64,000 nt of DNA from Gammaproteobacteria bacterium (GCA_028818225.1 JAPPOG010000045.1:62001-126000), one strand, 5' to 3'. Positions 36,629 to 46,876 are shown, numbered from the stretch's first letter. Notes: generated by a model from the letters alone, not told the origin. Program-made: numbers and translations.

Positions 36629-37945
36629 TTAAAACTCTACCTGGCTTTCATACTTGTCTCGGAAACGCTCATACAATTCTTGCTGAGTTCCAAAGAGATC
36701 GATATCTCTTCCCTGAATGTATGCCCCCAGCACCTGGCTCGTGCGCATATCAAGGGCGTCACCTTCTGAAATGAACAACGTTGCATCTTTACCAACTTCC
36801 AAACTGCCAACACGATCAGCAACTCCCAAGATCTCGGCACTGTTGAGCGTGACCAGAGAAAGGGCCGTTTCACGATCGAGGCCATATGCCGCAGCAGTGC
36901 CAGCAAAAAATGGCAGATTACGTTGTCTATCAACCGAGGTCGCACCACCGCCAATTCCAACTTTTAGGCCTGCTTCATGCAACAGGAATGGCGTTTTAAA
37001 TGGAGCATCTACATCGTGCCATTCCTGCAGTGGCAATTCGTGTATACGCTCATAGATTATGGGTACATCCTGGGCAATTAAGAAATCGACAATTTGCATC
37101 GCTTCGGCAGCACCCACCAGCACCAGCTCATCAACCCCATAGTTACGCGCAAATCGAACTGCACTAATGATTTCCCTCGCCTGGTCAACATGCAAAAACA
37201 ATTTAGCACTCCCATTCAGTACCGGTTGCATGGCAGCGAGATTCAAATTTAATGGCTCGCCGCTGTAAGTCTGGGCGGCCTGAAATAAAGAGTGCAAAAG
37301 TTGAGTCTGAGCGGCATAGTCTTCGTTATCGACTGTTTCGAATAATCCAGTTTCCGGGCTGCGCCGCCGAATACGCAGCGAGGGCCAATGAAGATGAATA
37401 CCGACATCCTCGACTAGCATAGCGTCTTCCCAATTCCACCCATCCAGTTTAAATACTGAAGAAGAGCCAGAAACCAGGCCACCCTGTGGTGTGGCCTGGG
37501 CAGTCAGTATTCCATTAAAACGTTGGGTTGGAATTAATTCAGAATCCGTATTGTAGGCAATAGCAGAACGAACACTGGCGTTAATATCGCCTTCTTCCAT
37601 AACGTCCTGGGTAGCGCGAATCGCGCCGACTTCCTGCAAACCCAAAATTGTGTTCGGTAACACGAATCCCGGGTATACATGCTGGCCCTGTAGATTAATT
37701 ACCCTGTGACCATCGGTATTGATACCATCACCAGCTGATCCAACCGCAGTAATAATTCCTTCATTAAAAGTAATGACGCCATCGCCAATCACACGTCCAT
37801 CACCCACATGAATAATGGCGCCAGTTATGGCGATAGGTTCGCTTTGATCAGGCGCCGGAATAGGTACAACGGCATTTACGTTGATTGTGTATAAAAGCGC
37901 CAGAAAAGGAATCGACTGAAACAATTTTCCTAGTAGGTTTTTCAT
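36629..37945 (-). CDS. Secreted amidohydrolase-like protein without HxH
   Basis: A 438-residue protein with a signal peptide. It has the amidohydrolase N-terminal sandwich (ITGAIIHVGDGRVIGDGVITF) and the C-terminal closing segment (VGSLEVGKDATLFISEGD). The metal-motif position reads HVYPGFVLPNTILGL instead of GFIDxHxH, so the usual binuclear site cannot form as normal. Blocks GSSSVFKLDGWNWEDAML and GIHLHWPSLR recur in this subfamily, which I know from Bacteroidetes and marine gammas. The gene follows a larger amidohydrolase by 11 bases. Confidence 0.8.
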   Translation of the reverse strand: MKNLLGKLFQSIPFLALLYTINVNAVVPIPAPDQSEPIAITGAIIHVGDGRVIGDGVITFNEGIITAVGSAGDGINTDGHRVINLQGQHVYPGFVLPNTILGLQEVGAIRATQDVMEEGDINASVRSAIAYNTDSELIPTQRFNGILTAQATPQGGLVSGSSSVFKLDGWNWEDAMLVEDVGIHLHWPSLRIRRRSPETGLFETVDNEDYAAQTQLLHSLFQAAQTYSGEPLNLNLAAMQPVLNGSAKLFLHVDQAREIISAVRFARNYGVDELVLVGAAEAMQIVDFLIAQDVPIIYERIHELPLQEWHDVDAPFKTPFLLHEAGLKVGIGGGATSVDRQRNLPFFAGTAAAYGLDRETALSLVTLNSAEILGVADRVGSLEVGKDATLFISEGDALDMRTSQVLGAYIQGRDIDLFGTQQELYERFRDKYESQVEF

Positions 37946-37956
37946 CTCAATTCTCC

Positions 37957-40938
37957 TTAGTCGTTCCCTGAATTGTTGCTCATAGTCCCGATGATGCGAG
38001 CCCGTTCGCTCGCAATTTGTTGCCTCAGGGCCATGTCACTATCCCGGTCATAATAGGGAATGCCTTCGATCCATGTGGTTTCTGCCACAGCATAAATAGA
38101 TAGAGGGTGGTCGCTCCATAAAACAAGATCTGCATCTTTGCCTTCTCGAATGCTTCCCATACGACTATCCAGATGGAGCAGAATTGCTGGATTCAAGGTC
38201 ACCATTTTCAAGGCATCAATCTCGCTCACGCCACCATATTTTACAGCCTTTGCCGCTTCTTGATTGAGACGTCGAGACAATTCAGCATCATCAGAATTCA
38301 GTGCAACTACCACTCCGGCCTGCTGCATTAGCGCGGCATTATAGGGAATGGCATAGCGCACTTCCCATTTGTAACCCCACCAGTCTGAAAAAGTCGAACC
38401 ACCTGCGCCATGGCGCGCCATCTTGTCGGCAACTTTGTAGCCTTCAAGAATATGAGTGAAGGTATTAATGTTGAAATCGAAACTGTCTGCTACATGCATG
38501 AGCATGTTTATCTCAGATTGCACGTAGGAGTGACTCGTCACGAAGCGCTCGCCGTTAAGAATTTCAAGCATGGTTTCATCAACCAGATCTCTTCGCGGCG
38601 CAATAGCGTCCCGTTGTTGTGTGCGTGAAAGACTGTTGTATTGATCCCAGGCTTTGCCATATTCCTGCGCCTGGGAAAACGCATCCACGAATACCTGCTC
38701 TACTCCCATGCGAGTTTGCGGGTATCTGATTGAAGCAGGATTACTCGAACGTTTTACATTTTCGCCCAGAGCAAACTTGATAAACTCATCGGCGCCTTCT
38801 ATCAGTAAATCTTGTGGAGAAGCACCCCAGCGCATCTTGACGATCGCAGACTGGCCACCGATCGGATTCGCTGAGCCATGCAACAATTGCGCGGCGACAA
38901 CGCCGCCAGCCAGATTACGATAGATGTTGATGTTTTCAGAATTAACAACATCCTTCATGCGGACCATGCTGGAGTTGGTCTGGGTTTCATTAATATTAAA
39001 GAGGGCTATGTGTGAATGCTCATCGATAATGCCCGGCGTTAAGTGTTTGCCGCTGCCATCGATTACCGTAACTTGATCTGCAGACAAGTTATCGCCAACT
39101 GCAGCAATTCGCCCATCACGCACCAGGACATCGGTTATCACATTGCCAATGTCTTCGTTGGTCCACACTGTAGCTCCACGAATCAGCAGGTTCTGCTGGG
39201 CCGGTAATTCGGTTCTGCCGTAGGCTGTGAATGGAAAAATTACCTCGCTGGGAAGTGCCGGTATTCCAGTCTCGGACTCTGTATCTGACTCGACGCTGGT
39301 GATTCCACTGTTTCGGATCATGCGCCAATTGATTCTGTCACCGGAAGGAGAACGACCATTGCCTTGCCAGCCAAAATCGTTCGAATCTTCGATAGGCCAA
39401 CCGCTTAAACGGAGACGGTTTCCTTCTTCATCAACGGCAAAACTTAAAGTGATCAGGTCTTCACTTAAATCGAGATCCGCTCGCCTGGACTCGTTGTCAT
39501 CCAGCACCAACTCGGCTGAGGGTTCACCATTTTCGAATCCCATTTCAATTAAGTAAACCTGCCCGCCCGCAGACAGCGCATAGGTTCCAGCCCTGTCATC
39601 AAAATCCTCAGCAAGAACAAAGCGTTCACCTTCGATCCAATTTTCGAGAATCTGCGAATCAGCGGCAAAAAGTGGGCTGGAGGTAATGACAAAGTTCGCC
39701 AGGGAGTTTGGCGAGAGCTGACCTACCAGATCTTCAAGTCCCAGCAGGCCTGCAGCGGTAGACGTGATTGCATTGATTGCTGTGTGTTCCGACAGGCCAT
39801 TGTCCACCGCCTTATTAAGATTTTCCCAGAATTTATCGCTACCACCGGATGAGGTAATGGCAAATTCGATTTCGTTTTCCTCCAGAATCCGCGGATTGAA
39901 TGGAGCGAGTTCCCAATGTTTCAAATCTTCAAACGAGACGCCATCCGCTAACAGCGGATCATTTACTTCCGGCGCACTGGGAAAATCAATGGGAATAATC
40001 AGGCTGGCATTTGTACCCTTAATTAACTCTGACTGCCTGAAACTATCACCTGTGGTTTTCAGGATGTACTGGGTTTCAAATTCATCACCCACTCGATCGA
40101 CTGTTAATGCTTCCTGCCAGTTTTCTACTTCCATGATTTGTGGCAGCGCCTGGGTTGAATTCCAGGCCTCAAGTGTGTCGTCGGTGAAAGGTCGGGGTTG
40201 CTGTGCGCCAAACCATTGTGCATCCAAAAATGTTTGTCGAATGAGTGCGAAAGAACCCATTAAGGAAACCGGCATACTCTGACTGGAGGTTCCTTTATCC
40301 AATGAGTAATGGGCTGCGGCATCAGCAGCGACGATGGATTCATTGGCATTTTTATTTCCAAGGGTAATCAGCGCTGAGGTTCCCCGGGCTATTCCATCGG
40401 GTCGCAGGCTCAGGACGCTGGAAAAACCAAGCTCTCGATACTTATCTCGCTCCGCTGTATCAGGAGTAAATTCTGTACTGGCACGAAAGTTTGAACGGAT
40501 AGCGTCATTAACGTTAAATGCCCTATCGCTGGGATAAAGGTTTTCAGCATTGCCGTTATCATCCCGCCTTTCCAATTCTGATATTCCATAATCGGTATAA
40601 ACATCGATGAATCCGGGATACACATACTTACCTTCCAGATCGATTTCGAAATAGCCAGCGGGAACATCGTTACCAACAGCAAGCTCAACCACCAGGCCCT
40701 CACTAATTAGTAAAGTGCCACCTCGTACATAAGTTCCATCCGGCTGATAGAAATTGCCATTGGTAAAGGCGAAGGCAGCCAGGCGGTTATCGGCGATTCC
40801 GTTTGGTGTCGCGGTTTCCTGTGCTGAAACTACAATTACTGCAGTTAGTAACACTGCAGATGCAGCGGTAACGAAAAACTTTCGTATGCTGTCTGAAGAT
40901 ACTGTCACGTGTTTCATTTTAAGTTTGGAAAATTCCAA
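37957..40938 (-). CDS. Large secreted double-amidohydrolase protein
   Basis: A 993-residue protein made of two amidohydrolase-like halves. In the first (to about 480) the metal motif is PGFIDVYTDYG, lacking HxH. In the second it is TPGIIDEHSHIALF (near residue 635), with HxH intact, followed by GGVVAAQLLHGSANPIGGQ and FTHILEGYKVADKMA. It ends MGSIREGKDADLVLWSDHPL. A signal segment (FVTAASAVLLTAVIVVSA) follows residue 20. The start is a TTG at 40938; an ATG at 40917 is an alternative. It heads the operon with the 438-residue protein, a membrane protein and cytochrome b561. Confidence 0.82.
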   Translation of the reverse strand: MEFSKLKMKHVTVSSDSIRKFFVTAASAVLLTAVIVVSAQETATPNGIADNRLAAFAFTNGNFYQPDGTYVRGGTLLISEGLVVELAVGNDVPAGYFEIDLEGKYVYPGFIDVYTDYGISELERRDDNGNAENLYPSDRAFNVNDAIRSNFRASTEFTPDTAERDKYRELGFSSVLSLRPDGIARGTSALITLGNKNANESIVAADAAAHYSLDKGTSSQSMPVSLMGSFALIRQTFLDAQWFGAQQPRPFTDDTLEAWNSTQALPQIMEVENWQEALTVDRVGDEFETQYILKTTGDSFRQSELIKGTNASLIIPIDFPSAPEVNDPLLADGVSFEDLKHWELAPFNPRILEENEIEFAITSSGGSDKFWENLNKAVDNGLSEHTAINAITSTAAGLLGLEDLVGQLSPNSLANFVITSSPLFAADSQILENWIEGERFVLAEDFDDRAGTYALSAGGQVYLIEMGFENGEPSAELVLDDNESRRADLDLSEDLITLSFAVDEEGNRLRLSGWPIEDSNDFGWQGNGRSPSGDRINWRMIRNSGITSVESDTESETGIPALPSEVIFPFTAYGRTELPAQQNLLIRGATVWTNEDIGNVITDVLVRDGRIAAVGDNLSADQVTVIDGSGKHLTPGIIDEHSHIALFNINETQTNSSMVRMKDVVNSENINIYRNLAGGVVAAQLLHGSANPIGGQSAIVKMRWGASPQDLLIEGADEFIKFALGENVKRSSNPASIRYPQTRMGVEQVFVDAFSQAQEYGKAWDQYNSLSRTQQRDAIAPRRDLVDETMLEILNGERFVTSHSYVQSEINMLMHVADSFDFNINTFTHILEGYKVADKMARHGAGGSTFSDWWGYKWEVRYAIPYNAALMQQAGVVVALNSDDAELSRRLNQEAAKAVKYGGVSEIDALKMVTLNPAILLHLDSRMGSIREGKDADLVLWSDHPLSIYAVAETTWIEGIPYYDRDSDMALRQQIASERARIIGTMSNNSGND

Positions 40939-41114
40939 CCCCCATGAGGACTCCTCTTAGACTCAAGGAGTTTACAGTCTCGGTCATCTCTTACAACAAT
41001 TTGTTGCTTTAAGTTTTGCGGCCGGACTTTTTCTGGAGAAGACTGTGGCTTATCGGCCAAAACAAATCAGGTATACTCCGGTTTCACTTGGCGAAGGACA
41101 AATGGGGGTACTAA

Positions 41115-43244
41115 ATGTCATTGTTTGCTAAAAACATTTCGCTCGCTCTGGGCGTATCGCTCGCAGGTTTTCTAACTGCCTGTGGTTCTGAGGAGAATCA
41201 GAGTACGCCAGTTACTGCAACAGAAGCGGTAACTGCAGCTACAACCGAAGCTGTGGCACCAGCTTCGCCCGCGACAGGGCCTGAACTGGGTTCTTTCGGG
41301 ATAGACATGAGTCACCAGGATCCTGATACGCGACCGGGCGATGACTTCTTTCGCTATGCCAACGGGTTATGGTTAGACACTTTCGAATTACCCGCATCAA
41401 GAAGTAATTATGGAAGTTTCACAGTTCTCAGCGATCGTTCAGATCGGCGCGTGCGCGCTATTATCGATGACTTGACCAATATCGAACCTGCCCAGGATTC
41501 TATCGAGCAGAAAATTAGTGATTACTACCTCAGCTACATGAATATTGACAGACTTAATGAGCGCGGCATCAATCCTCTGCTGCCTGGCCTCGCGGCGCTG
41601 AATGCAATCGATACTCGGGAAGACCTGATCCAGGGATTTGGTCGTGCCTTAATCGACAACACGGCGACACCATTTGGTTTTTATGTGGGTGCGGATCGAA
41701 GTGATCCGGATAGGCATCAGCTCGTTTTGTCTGTGGGAGGTATCGGACTTCCAGATCGTGACTACTATCTGCTCGATACCGAAGAGTTTCAGAATGTGCG
41801 CTCGGAGTATGTGGCTCATATAGCGCGAACACTGGAATTCGCAGAAATTGAAGATTCACAATCCAAAGCGGAGGCAATACTCGCGCTGGAGACCCAGATC
41901 GCTGAGTATTTGTGGCCAAGAGATCAACGCCGCAATCGAGACCTGACTTATAACCCCATGAGCTTTGAAGAATTTCAAAGCGAGTTTTCCGGATTGGATT
42001 GGAACGCTTATTTCGCTGCCGCAGGCATTTCGGAACTCGAAGATTTAAACGTTTCTTATCCAAGTGCCATGTCTCCCATTATCGAACTGGTTAATTCCGC
42101 TCCAGTGGAAGACTGGAAGAGTTATATGACCTATCGTTACATTGTGGATAGTGCGCCGGTACTGTCGGAGGAGTTGGATAACGAGCGCTTTCATTTTTAC
42201 TCAACGGTGCTCAACGGAGTTCCGGAACAACGGGAGCGCTGGGAGAGGGGAGTCGCAAGAGTTGGTGCCCTGAGTAGCCTTGGCGAGGCTGTTGGCCAGG
42301 TTTATGTCCAACGCCATTTCCCCGAGTCCGCCAAGGAGCAGATGGAAGACTTGGTCGAGAACCTGCGCGCTGCCATTGCCCAGAGCATCGACGAGATTGA
42401 CTGGATGGGACCCGATACCAAAGAGGAGGCCCATAAAAAACTGCAGTCATTCAGGCCTAAGATTGCCTATCCCGACGAATGGAAAGATTTATCCTCCATA
42501 GAAATTGTCCGCGATGATCTGTTTGCCAATGCACAAAACATACGTGAATTTAATTATGAAGATGAAATCGGCAGACTGGGTCAGCCCACTAATCGTGAAG
42601 AGTGGGGTATGACGCCGCAAACCGTTAATGCCTATTACAATTCTTCATTCAACGAGATCGTTTTTCCTGCCGGTATTTTGCAGCCTCCTTTCTTCGATCC
42701 CCTGGCCGATGCTGCAGTAAATTACGGTGGAATCGGAGCAGTTATCGGCCATGAGATGGGACATGGCTTCGATGACCAGGGTTCGAAATCCGACTTTGCT
42801 GGCATCCAGAGAAACTGGTGGACCGATGAAGACCGGGCAAACTTTGAGGTACTGACTACCGCACTTGCTGCGCAGTATGATCAGTTCGAACCGGTTCCAG
42901 GTTATTTCGTCGATGGCAACTTTACCCTGGGTGAAAATATCGGTGATGTGGGCGGACTGTCCCTTGCCTATCGTGCTTATCAGATGTCATTGAATGGCGA
43001 AGAAGCTCCAATCATCAATGGGCTCACCGGCGATCAACGTTTCTTCCTGTCCTGGGCCCAGGTATGGCAGCGCAAGTATCGGGAGGATGCACTAATTCAG
43101 AGGCTGACTACCGATCCGCATTCTCCAGCAGAATATCGTGTTAATGGTGTGGTACGAAATTTCGATGAATGGTACGAAGCATTTGACGTACAAGCTGAAG
43201 ATGAACTCTACTTGGCACCTGAGGATCGAGTTCGTATCTGGTAA
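41115..43244 (+). CDS. M13-family (neprilysin-like) zinc metallopeptidase lipoprotein
   Basis: A 709-residue protein with a lipobox (LAGFLTAC). The zinc motif is HEMGHGFDDQG (His at about residue 546 and 550), the third ligand lies in TLGENIGDVGGLS, and the substrate motif is VNAYYNSSFNEIVFPAGILQ. The C terminus reads VRIW, close to the usual CxVW ending but without its cysteine. It cleaves peptides of moderate size outside the cytoplasm. The D-aminoacylase gene 30 bases on is probably co-transcribed, suggesting shared peptide scavenging. Confidence 0.93.
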   Translation: MSLFAKNISLALGVSLAGFLTACGSEENQSTPVTATEAVTAATTEAVAPASPATGPELGSFGIDMSHQDPDTRPGDDFFRYANGLWLDTFELPASRSNYGSFTVLSDRSDRRVRAIIDDLTNIEPAQDSIEQKISDYYLSYMNIDRLNERGINPLLPGLAALNAIDTREDLIQGFGRALIDNTATPFGFYVGADRSDPDRHQLVLSVGGIGLPDRDYYLLDTEEFQNVRSEYVAHIARTLEFAEIEDSQSKAEAILALETQIAEYLWPRDQRRNRDLTYNPMSFEEFQSEFSGLDWNAYFAAAGISELEDLNVSYPSAMSPIIELVNSAPVEDWKSYMTYRYIVDSAPVLSEELDNERFHFYSTVLNGVPEQRERWERGVARVGALSSLGEAVGQVYVQRHFPESAKEQMEDLVENLRAAIAQSIDEIDWMGPDTKEEAHKKLQSFRPKIAYPDEWKDLSSIEIVRDDLFANAQNIREFNYEDEIGRLGQPTNREEWGMTPQTVNAYYNSSFNEIVFPAGILQPPFFDPLADAAVNYGGIGAVIGHEMGHGFDDQGSKSDFAGIQRNWWTDEDRANFEVLTTALAAQYDQFEPVPGYFVDGNFTLGENIGDVGGLSLAYRAYQMSLNGEEAPIINGLTGDQRFFLSWAQVWQRKYREDALIQRLTTDPHSPAEYRVNGVVRNFDEWYEAFDVQAEDELYLAPEDRVRIW

Positions 43245-43274
43245 CAAACTAACATCAGGAATAGGAGGCACAGT

Positions 43275-44870
43275 ATGAGGAAATTAATAACGAGAATATT
43301 GTGCTTCCTGGTTTGTTGCTCTCCCGCACTGAGTAGCGCACAGCAATTCGATACGATTATTCGTAACGGCAAGATTGTCGATGGTTCCGGCAATCCCTGG
43401 TACCTGAGCGATGTGGGTATTATTGACGACCGCATCGTAGAGATTGGTGATCTTTCCGCTGCAAATACTGACCAAATAATCGATGCAAGCGGGCTGGTGG
43501 TGGCTCCCGGCTTTATCGATCCCCATACCCATGCGCTTAGGGGAATTTTCGATGTTCCCAATGCAGAAAGTGCGTTACTGCAAGGAGTCACCACCCTCAC
43601 TGAAGGTAATGATGGCAGTTCTCCCTATCCGATCGATGAACATTACGCAGCAATCGTAGCAAGACAAATCAGCCCTAATTGGGGAGTGTTTGTAGGCCAG
43701 GGCACTATTCGCTCCGAAGTTATAGGCGCTGAAGATCGCGAGCCAACTGCGGCTGAATTGGAACAGATGAAAGCCATGGTGGCGCAAGCCATGGAGCAGG
43801 GCGCTCTGGGTATTTCTACTGGCTTATTTTACGTACCCGGCAGTTTCACCTCCACCGAAGAAGTCATCGAACTTGCCACAGTTGCCGCTGAATACAATGG
43901 GATATACATCTCTCATATGCGGGAAGAAGCGGCTCAGTTAATCGATTCAGTAGAAGAAACAATTCGCATCGGCGAAGAAGCCAATATCCCTGTGCAAATG
44001 ACTCATCACAAAGTCATCGGTGTAGAAAATTGGGGATCCTCCGTTGAAAGTTTAGCTCTGGTTGATCAAGCCCGCAGCCGCGGAGTAGATATCACTATCG
44101 ACCAATATCCCTATACAGCTTCTCAGACTGGAATTAACGCACTGATTCCGCAATGGGCACAGGAAGGTGGACGGGAGCGTATGCTGGAGAGAATTAACAG
44201 CGACGAAACCCGCCCAACCATTAAAGACGAAGTAGTTTTTAAAATTCTTTATGACCGTGGCGGTGGGCATCCGGAAAATGTTTTTATTTCTCGCAACTCC
44301 TGGGACCCGGATATGGCCGGTAAAAACCTGGCCGAACTTACCGTCGAAAAAGGTATGGAGCCCACTCCAGAAAATGCGGCTGATGTGGTATTTGACATTA
44401 TTCGTGGTGGTGGCGCGACTGCTGTTTATCATGCCATCGGGCCAGATGATGTTGATCGCATCATGCAGCATCCGGCTACAGCAATAGGTTCTGATGGTCC
44501 TGTAGGTATATTTGGAGAAGGGGCCCCTCATCCCAGGCAGTATGGAACCTTTGCCAGAGTTTTAGGATTGTATGTAAGGGAGCGTGGGATTATTTCTCTG
44601 GAAGAAGCAGTACGAAAAATGAGTAGCCAGACAGCCAGACGCCTGGGAATTCATGACCGCGGTTTGATCACGGAAAATTATTTCGCTGATATCGCAATAT
44701 TTGATGCCGACGAAATTATCGATAAGGCGACATTCGAAGATCCTCATCAATATGCAGTGGGTATGAAATATGTATTTGTTAATGGCACTCTCGTCGTGGA
44801 AGATGGGCAACACACTGGGGCCAGACCAGGGCGAATAGTATACGGCCCCGGTTATACTGGAACCCGCTAG
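43275..44870 (+). CDS. N-acyl-D-amino-acid deacylase (D-aminoacylase), exported
   Basis: A 531-residue protein with a signal peptide (LCFLVCCSPALSSAQ). All family metal motifs are present: APGFIDPHTHALRG with HxH, SHMREEAAQLIDSVEE, MTHHKVIG and AIGSDGPVG, and the C-terminal IHDRGLITENYFADIAIFD. It hydrolyses N-acyl-D-amino acids or similar compounds. It is homologous to the protein at 25512-27200, which has lost HxH. It is followed after 19 bases by a cupin gene and preceded by the M13 peptidase. Confidence 0.88.
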   Translation: MRKLITRILCFLVCCSPALSSAQQFDTIIRNGKIVDGSGNPWYLSDVGIIDDRIVEIGDLSAANTDQIIDASGLVVAPGFIDPHTHALRGIFDVPNAESALLQGVTTLTEGNDGSSPYPIDEHYAAIVARQISPNWGVFVGQGTIRSEVIGAEDREPTAAELEQMKAMVAQAMEQGALGISTGLFYVPGSFTSTEEVIELATVAAEYNGIYISHMREEAAQLIDSVEETIRIGEEANIPVQMTHHKVIGVENWGSSVESLALVDQARSRGVDITIDQYPYTASQTGINALIPQWAQEGGRERMLERINSDETRPTIKDEVVFKILYDRGGGHPENVFISRNSWDPDMAGKNLAELTVEKGMEPTPENAADVVFDIIRGGGATAVYHAIGPDDVDRIMQHPATAIGSDGPVGIFGEGAPHPRQYGTFARVLGLYVRERGIISLEEAVRKMSSQTARRLGIHDRGLITENYFADIAIFDADEIIDKATFEDPHQYAVGMKYVFVNGTLVVEDGQHTGARPGRIVYGPGYTGTR

Positions 44871-44889
44871 AAATCCGATAAGGTTTGTT

Positions 44890-45324
44890 ATGAGGAATTT
44901 TTCAAGACTAGTATTAACTGCAATTTTTTTGTTGCCTGGATTTCTCAATGCGCAGGTTGAATATCAGCCTGTCACCCAGCAAGCGCTGCGCGAATCCGCT
45001 GGAGGCGGCCCAATCGATTTTAAAGTGCTTGTCGATGCAGCAAATCTTGGTGGAGAAGAAACTCGAATTGCAGAGTTAACATTCCATCCCAGCTACGATC
45101 CTCAACCCCATACCCATGATTCCATAGAAATTTTCTATGTACTGAGTGGGCGCTTTGGCCATAACGTAAATGGAGTACCCGCGATTCTGGAACCCGGCGA
45201 TATCGGCATTTGCCGACCAGGCGACACGATTATCCATTCTGTTGAGAGCGACGAGCCGGCCGTGGTCTTGACGATCTGGCTTCCGGGCGGCGCAGCAGCA
45301 CCATTCCACAGTCCAGTTAATTAA
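44890..45324 (+). CDS. Secreted cupin-domain protein
   Basis: A 144-residue protein with a signal peptide (LVLTAIFLLPGFLNAQ) and a single cupin fold. The first cupin motif is PQPHTHDSIEIFYVLSGRFGH, with two His and a Glu as metal ligands, and the second is PGDTIIHSVES. The function of such small periplasmic cupins varies and cannot be told here. It follows the D-aminoacylase by 19 bases and is likely in the same operon. Confidence 0.87.
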   Translation: MRNFSRLVLTAIFLLPGFLNAQVEYQPVTQQALRESAGGGPIDFKVLVDAANLGGEETRIAELTFHPSYDPQPHTHDSIEIFYVLSGRFGHNVNGVPAILEPGDIGICRPGDTIIHSVESDEPAVVLTIWLPGGAAAPFHSPVN

Positions 45325-45594
45325 GACTGGCAAAAAGGGCTAATTGGCGAGCCTGCCTGGCGTTCTATGCCAAGCCAGTAAATTTACCTGGTCTCCCCCA
45401 TTTTTCGTGACTTTTCTCTGTGGCGAAAATCGCTAATTTTCTCGATTTTTCCCAATTAGACACAGTTGTTTATAATATAAGTTATTGTTTTTAATGGATA
45501 TTGTGAGTTGGCACAGTATTCGCAACTCATATGGGGAATAGAGAAATTAGAAAACAGTGAAATACGACAATAACAAGCGCAAGGGCATGATGTC

Positions 45595-45873
45595 ATGAAA
45601 GTAATCGGAAACCTTATCGTAATTTTTCTGGTGATCCTGGGGATTCTTGCGGTAATCCCGCTAGTGACCTTTGGATTCGCAATTGTCTGTGCGGTGGCAA
45701 TATTCGCAATCTGGCTGCTGCCCATCTGGATTATTGCAACATCCGATAAAACAACGGGCTTTGAAAAGATAGCCTGGCTGCTGGCTATAATTTGTCTTTC
45801 CTGGTTTGCCTGGATCTTTTATTTCTTCCTGGCGCCACTTAAACCAAAAAATCGCTACTACTATGACTACTAA
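45595..45873 (+). CDS. Small membrane protein, PLDc_N-like
   Basis: A 92-residue protein with two strongly hydrophobic segments at the N terminus, a short charged loop (TSDKTTGFEKIAW), a third helix (LLAIICLSWFAWIFYFFL) and an end KPKNRYYYDY. The loop plus WIFYFFL pattern resembles the short phospholipase-D N-terminal-like membrane domain. The role is unknown. A weak hairpin (TGTCAC...GTGACA followed by a T-rich stretch) lies just after the stop, at 45880-45898. Confidence 0.65.
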   Translation: MKVIGNLIVIFLVILGILAVIPLVTFGFAIVCAVAIFAIWLLPIWIIATSDKTTGFEKIAWLLAIICLSWFAWIFYFFLAPLKPKNRYYYDY

Positions 45874-46022
45874 GTAACGTGTCACAGTTACAGTGACATT
45901 TCTTTGTCCTTTGTAATATATTGCGTCCTTGACTGGTTCCGTGGGTAAGCTTTAGTTGCACGCTACCCCGAATTCCTGCATAACTTGTTTGAGAATTTCA
46001 ATAAAGGGTTGGAGAAGTAATG

Positions 46023-46505
46023 ATGAAAAAAATAACGGTTCTGCTTTCTGCGGCAGCAATGATTGTATCCAGCATAATGTTTACCTCATATGCTCAGGAC
46101 ATGACTCCGGAACAACAAGCGGCGGCAGCCGTCGATCAACGCAAGTCTCTGTTCAAGACCATTCGTTATAACCTGGCACCGATCGCTGGTATGGCGCAAG
46201 GTGCACCATTTGACGCAGAAGTTGCTGAACGCAATGCGAGAAGAATCGCAGTTATGGCAACCATGATTCCAGAAATGCTGGCTGTGGACACCAGCGCTTT
46301 TGATAATATCGAAACTACAGCACTCGACAGCATCTGGGATAACCAGGGTGATATTGCTACCAAGGCACAGGCCTTAATCGATAATGCAAACGCATTTGCC
46401 GATGCGGCAGCCACCGGCGACTTCGGTGCTTCCATGGGTGCATTCAGGGCATTCGGCGGTTCATGTGGTAACTGCCATGATACTTATCGTGTAGATACTG
46501 ACTGA
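46023..46505 (+). CDS. Cytochrome c-prime
   Basis: The track begins one codon earlier; two ATGs are adjacent. About 160 residues with a signal peptide (VLLSAAAMIVSSIMFTSYAQ), a four-helix body, and the haem motif CGNCHDTYRVDTD at the C terminus. A C-terminal CxxCH followed by TYR is diagnostic of cytochrome c-prime. It binds NO or CO in the periplasm and may protect against nitrosative stress. A bidirectional terminator follows. Confidence 0.93.
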   Translation: MKKITVLLSAAAMIVSSIMFTSYAQDMTPEQQAAAAVDQRKSLFKTIRYNLAPIAGMAQGAPFDAEVAERNARRIAVMATMIPEMLAVDTSAFDNIETTALDSIWDNQGDIATKAQALIDNANAFADAAATGDFGASMGAFRAFGGSCGNCHDTYRVDTD

Positions 46506-46523
46506 AGAATTCCAGTTGCAATA

Positions 46524-46552
46524 AAAAAGGGCGACATTAGTCGCCCTTTTTT
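46524..46552. terminator. Bidirectional terminator
   Basis: GGGCGAC-ATTA-GTCGCCC flanked by A6 and T6. It closes the cytochrome c-prime gene and, on the minus strand, the peptide/immunity-like pair. The 107-residue gene's stop at 46551 touches its edge. Confidence 0.9.
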
Positions 46553-46874
46553 ATTTTCCTTCGCTTTCATTAGACTTCATGCTGAATTCAGTACCAAACA
46601 TTTGTTTCTGTGTCATTTTGACGTACAAAAATGCCATGGCAAATGGAAGTAAAGTACAGAACAGAATGCGAGCTACAGTCATTAAACTCATTCCCATCTG
46701 GGGAAATAATAAATTCCATTCAAATATTAGTAAAAACCCAAAATGGCAATATATGAGTTTGTTTCGAAATCCTTTATAAATTCCAGATTTGGAATCTCGA
46801 ATTGCACTTGGGATAAACCAGGTGGCAAACAAGCTAAGTATGAATCCGTTAATTAAGAAAATGCTACTAGCCAT
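46551..46874 (-). CDS. Small membrane protein, candidate immunity protein
   Basis: A 107-residue protein with three hydrophobic segments (SIFLINGFILSLFATWFI, KLIYCHFGFLLIFEWNLLF and VARILFCTLLPFAMAFLYV) and basic loops. I recognise no family. Its start codon lies two bases after the stop of the microcin-like peptide gene on the same strand. Peptide followed directly by a small membrane protein is the layout of class II microcin and bacteriocin operons, where the second gene gives self-protection. That role is inference from position and topology only. Confidence 0.6.
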   Translation of the reverse strand: MASSIFLINGFILSLFATWFIPSAIRDSKSGIYKGFRNKLIYCHFGFLLIFEWNLLFPQMGMSLMTVARILFCTLLPFAMAFLYVKMTQKQMFGTEFSMKSNESEGK

Positions 46875-46876
46875 AT

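Noticed and set aside
41569-42063. 164-residue minus-strand ORF
   Set aside because: It is antisense to the M13 peptidase and has a shadow-like composition.
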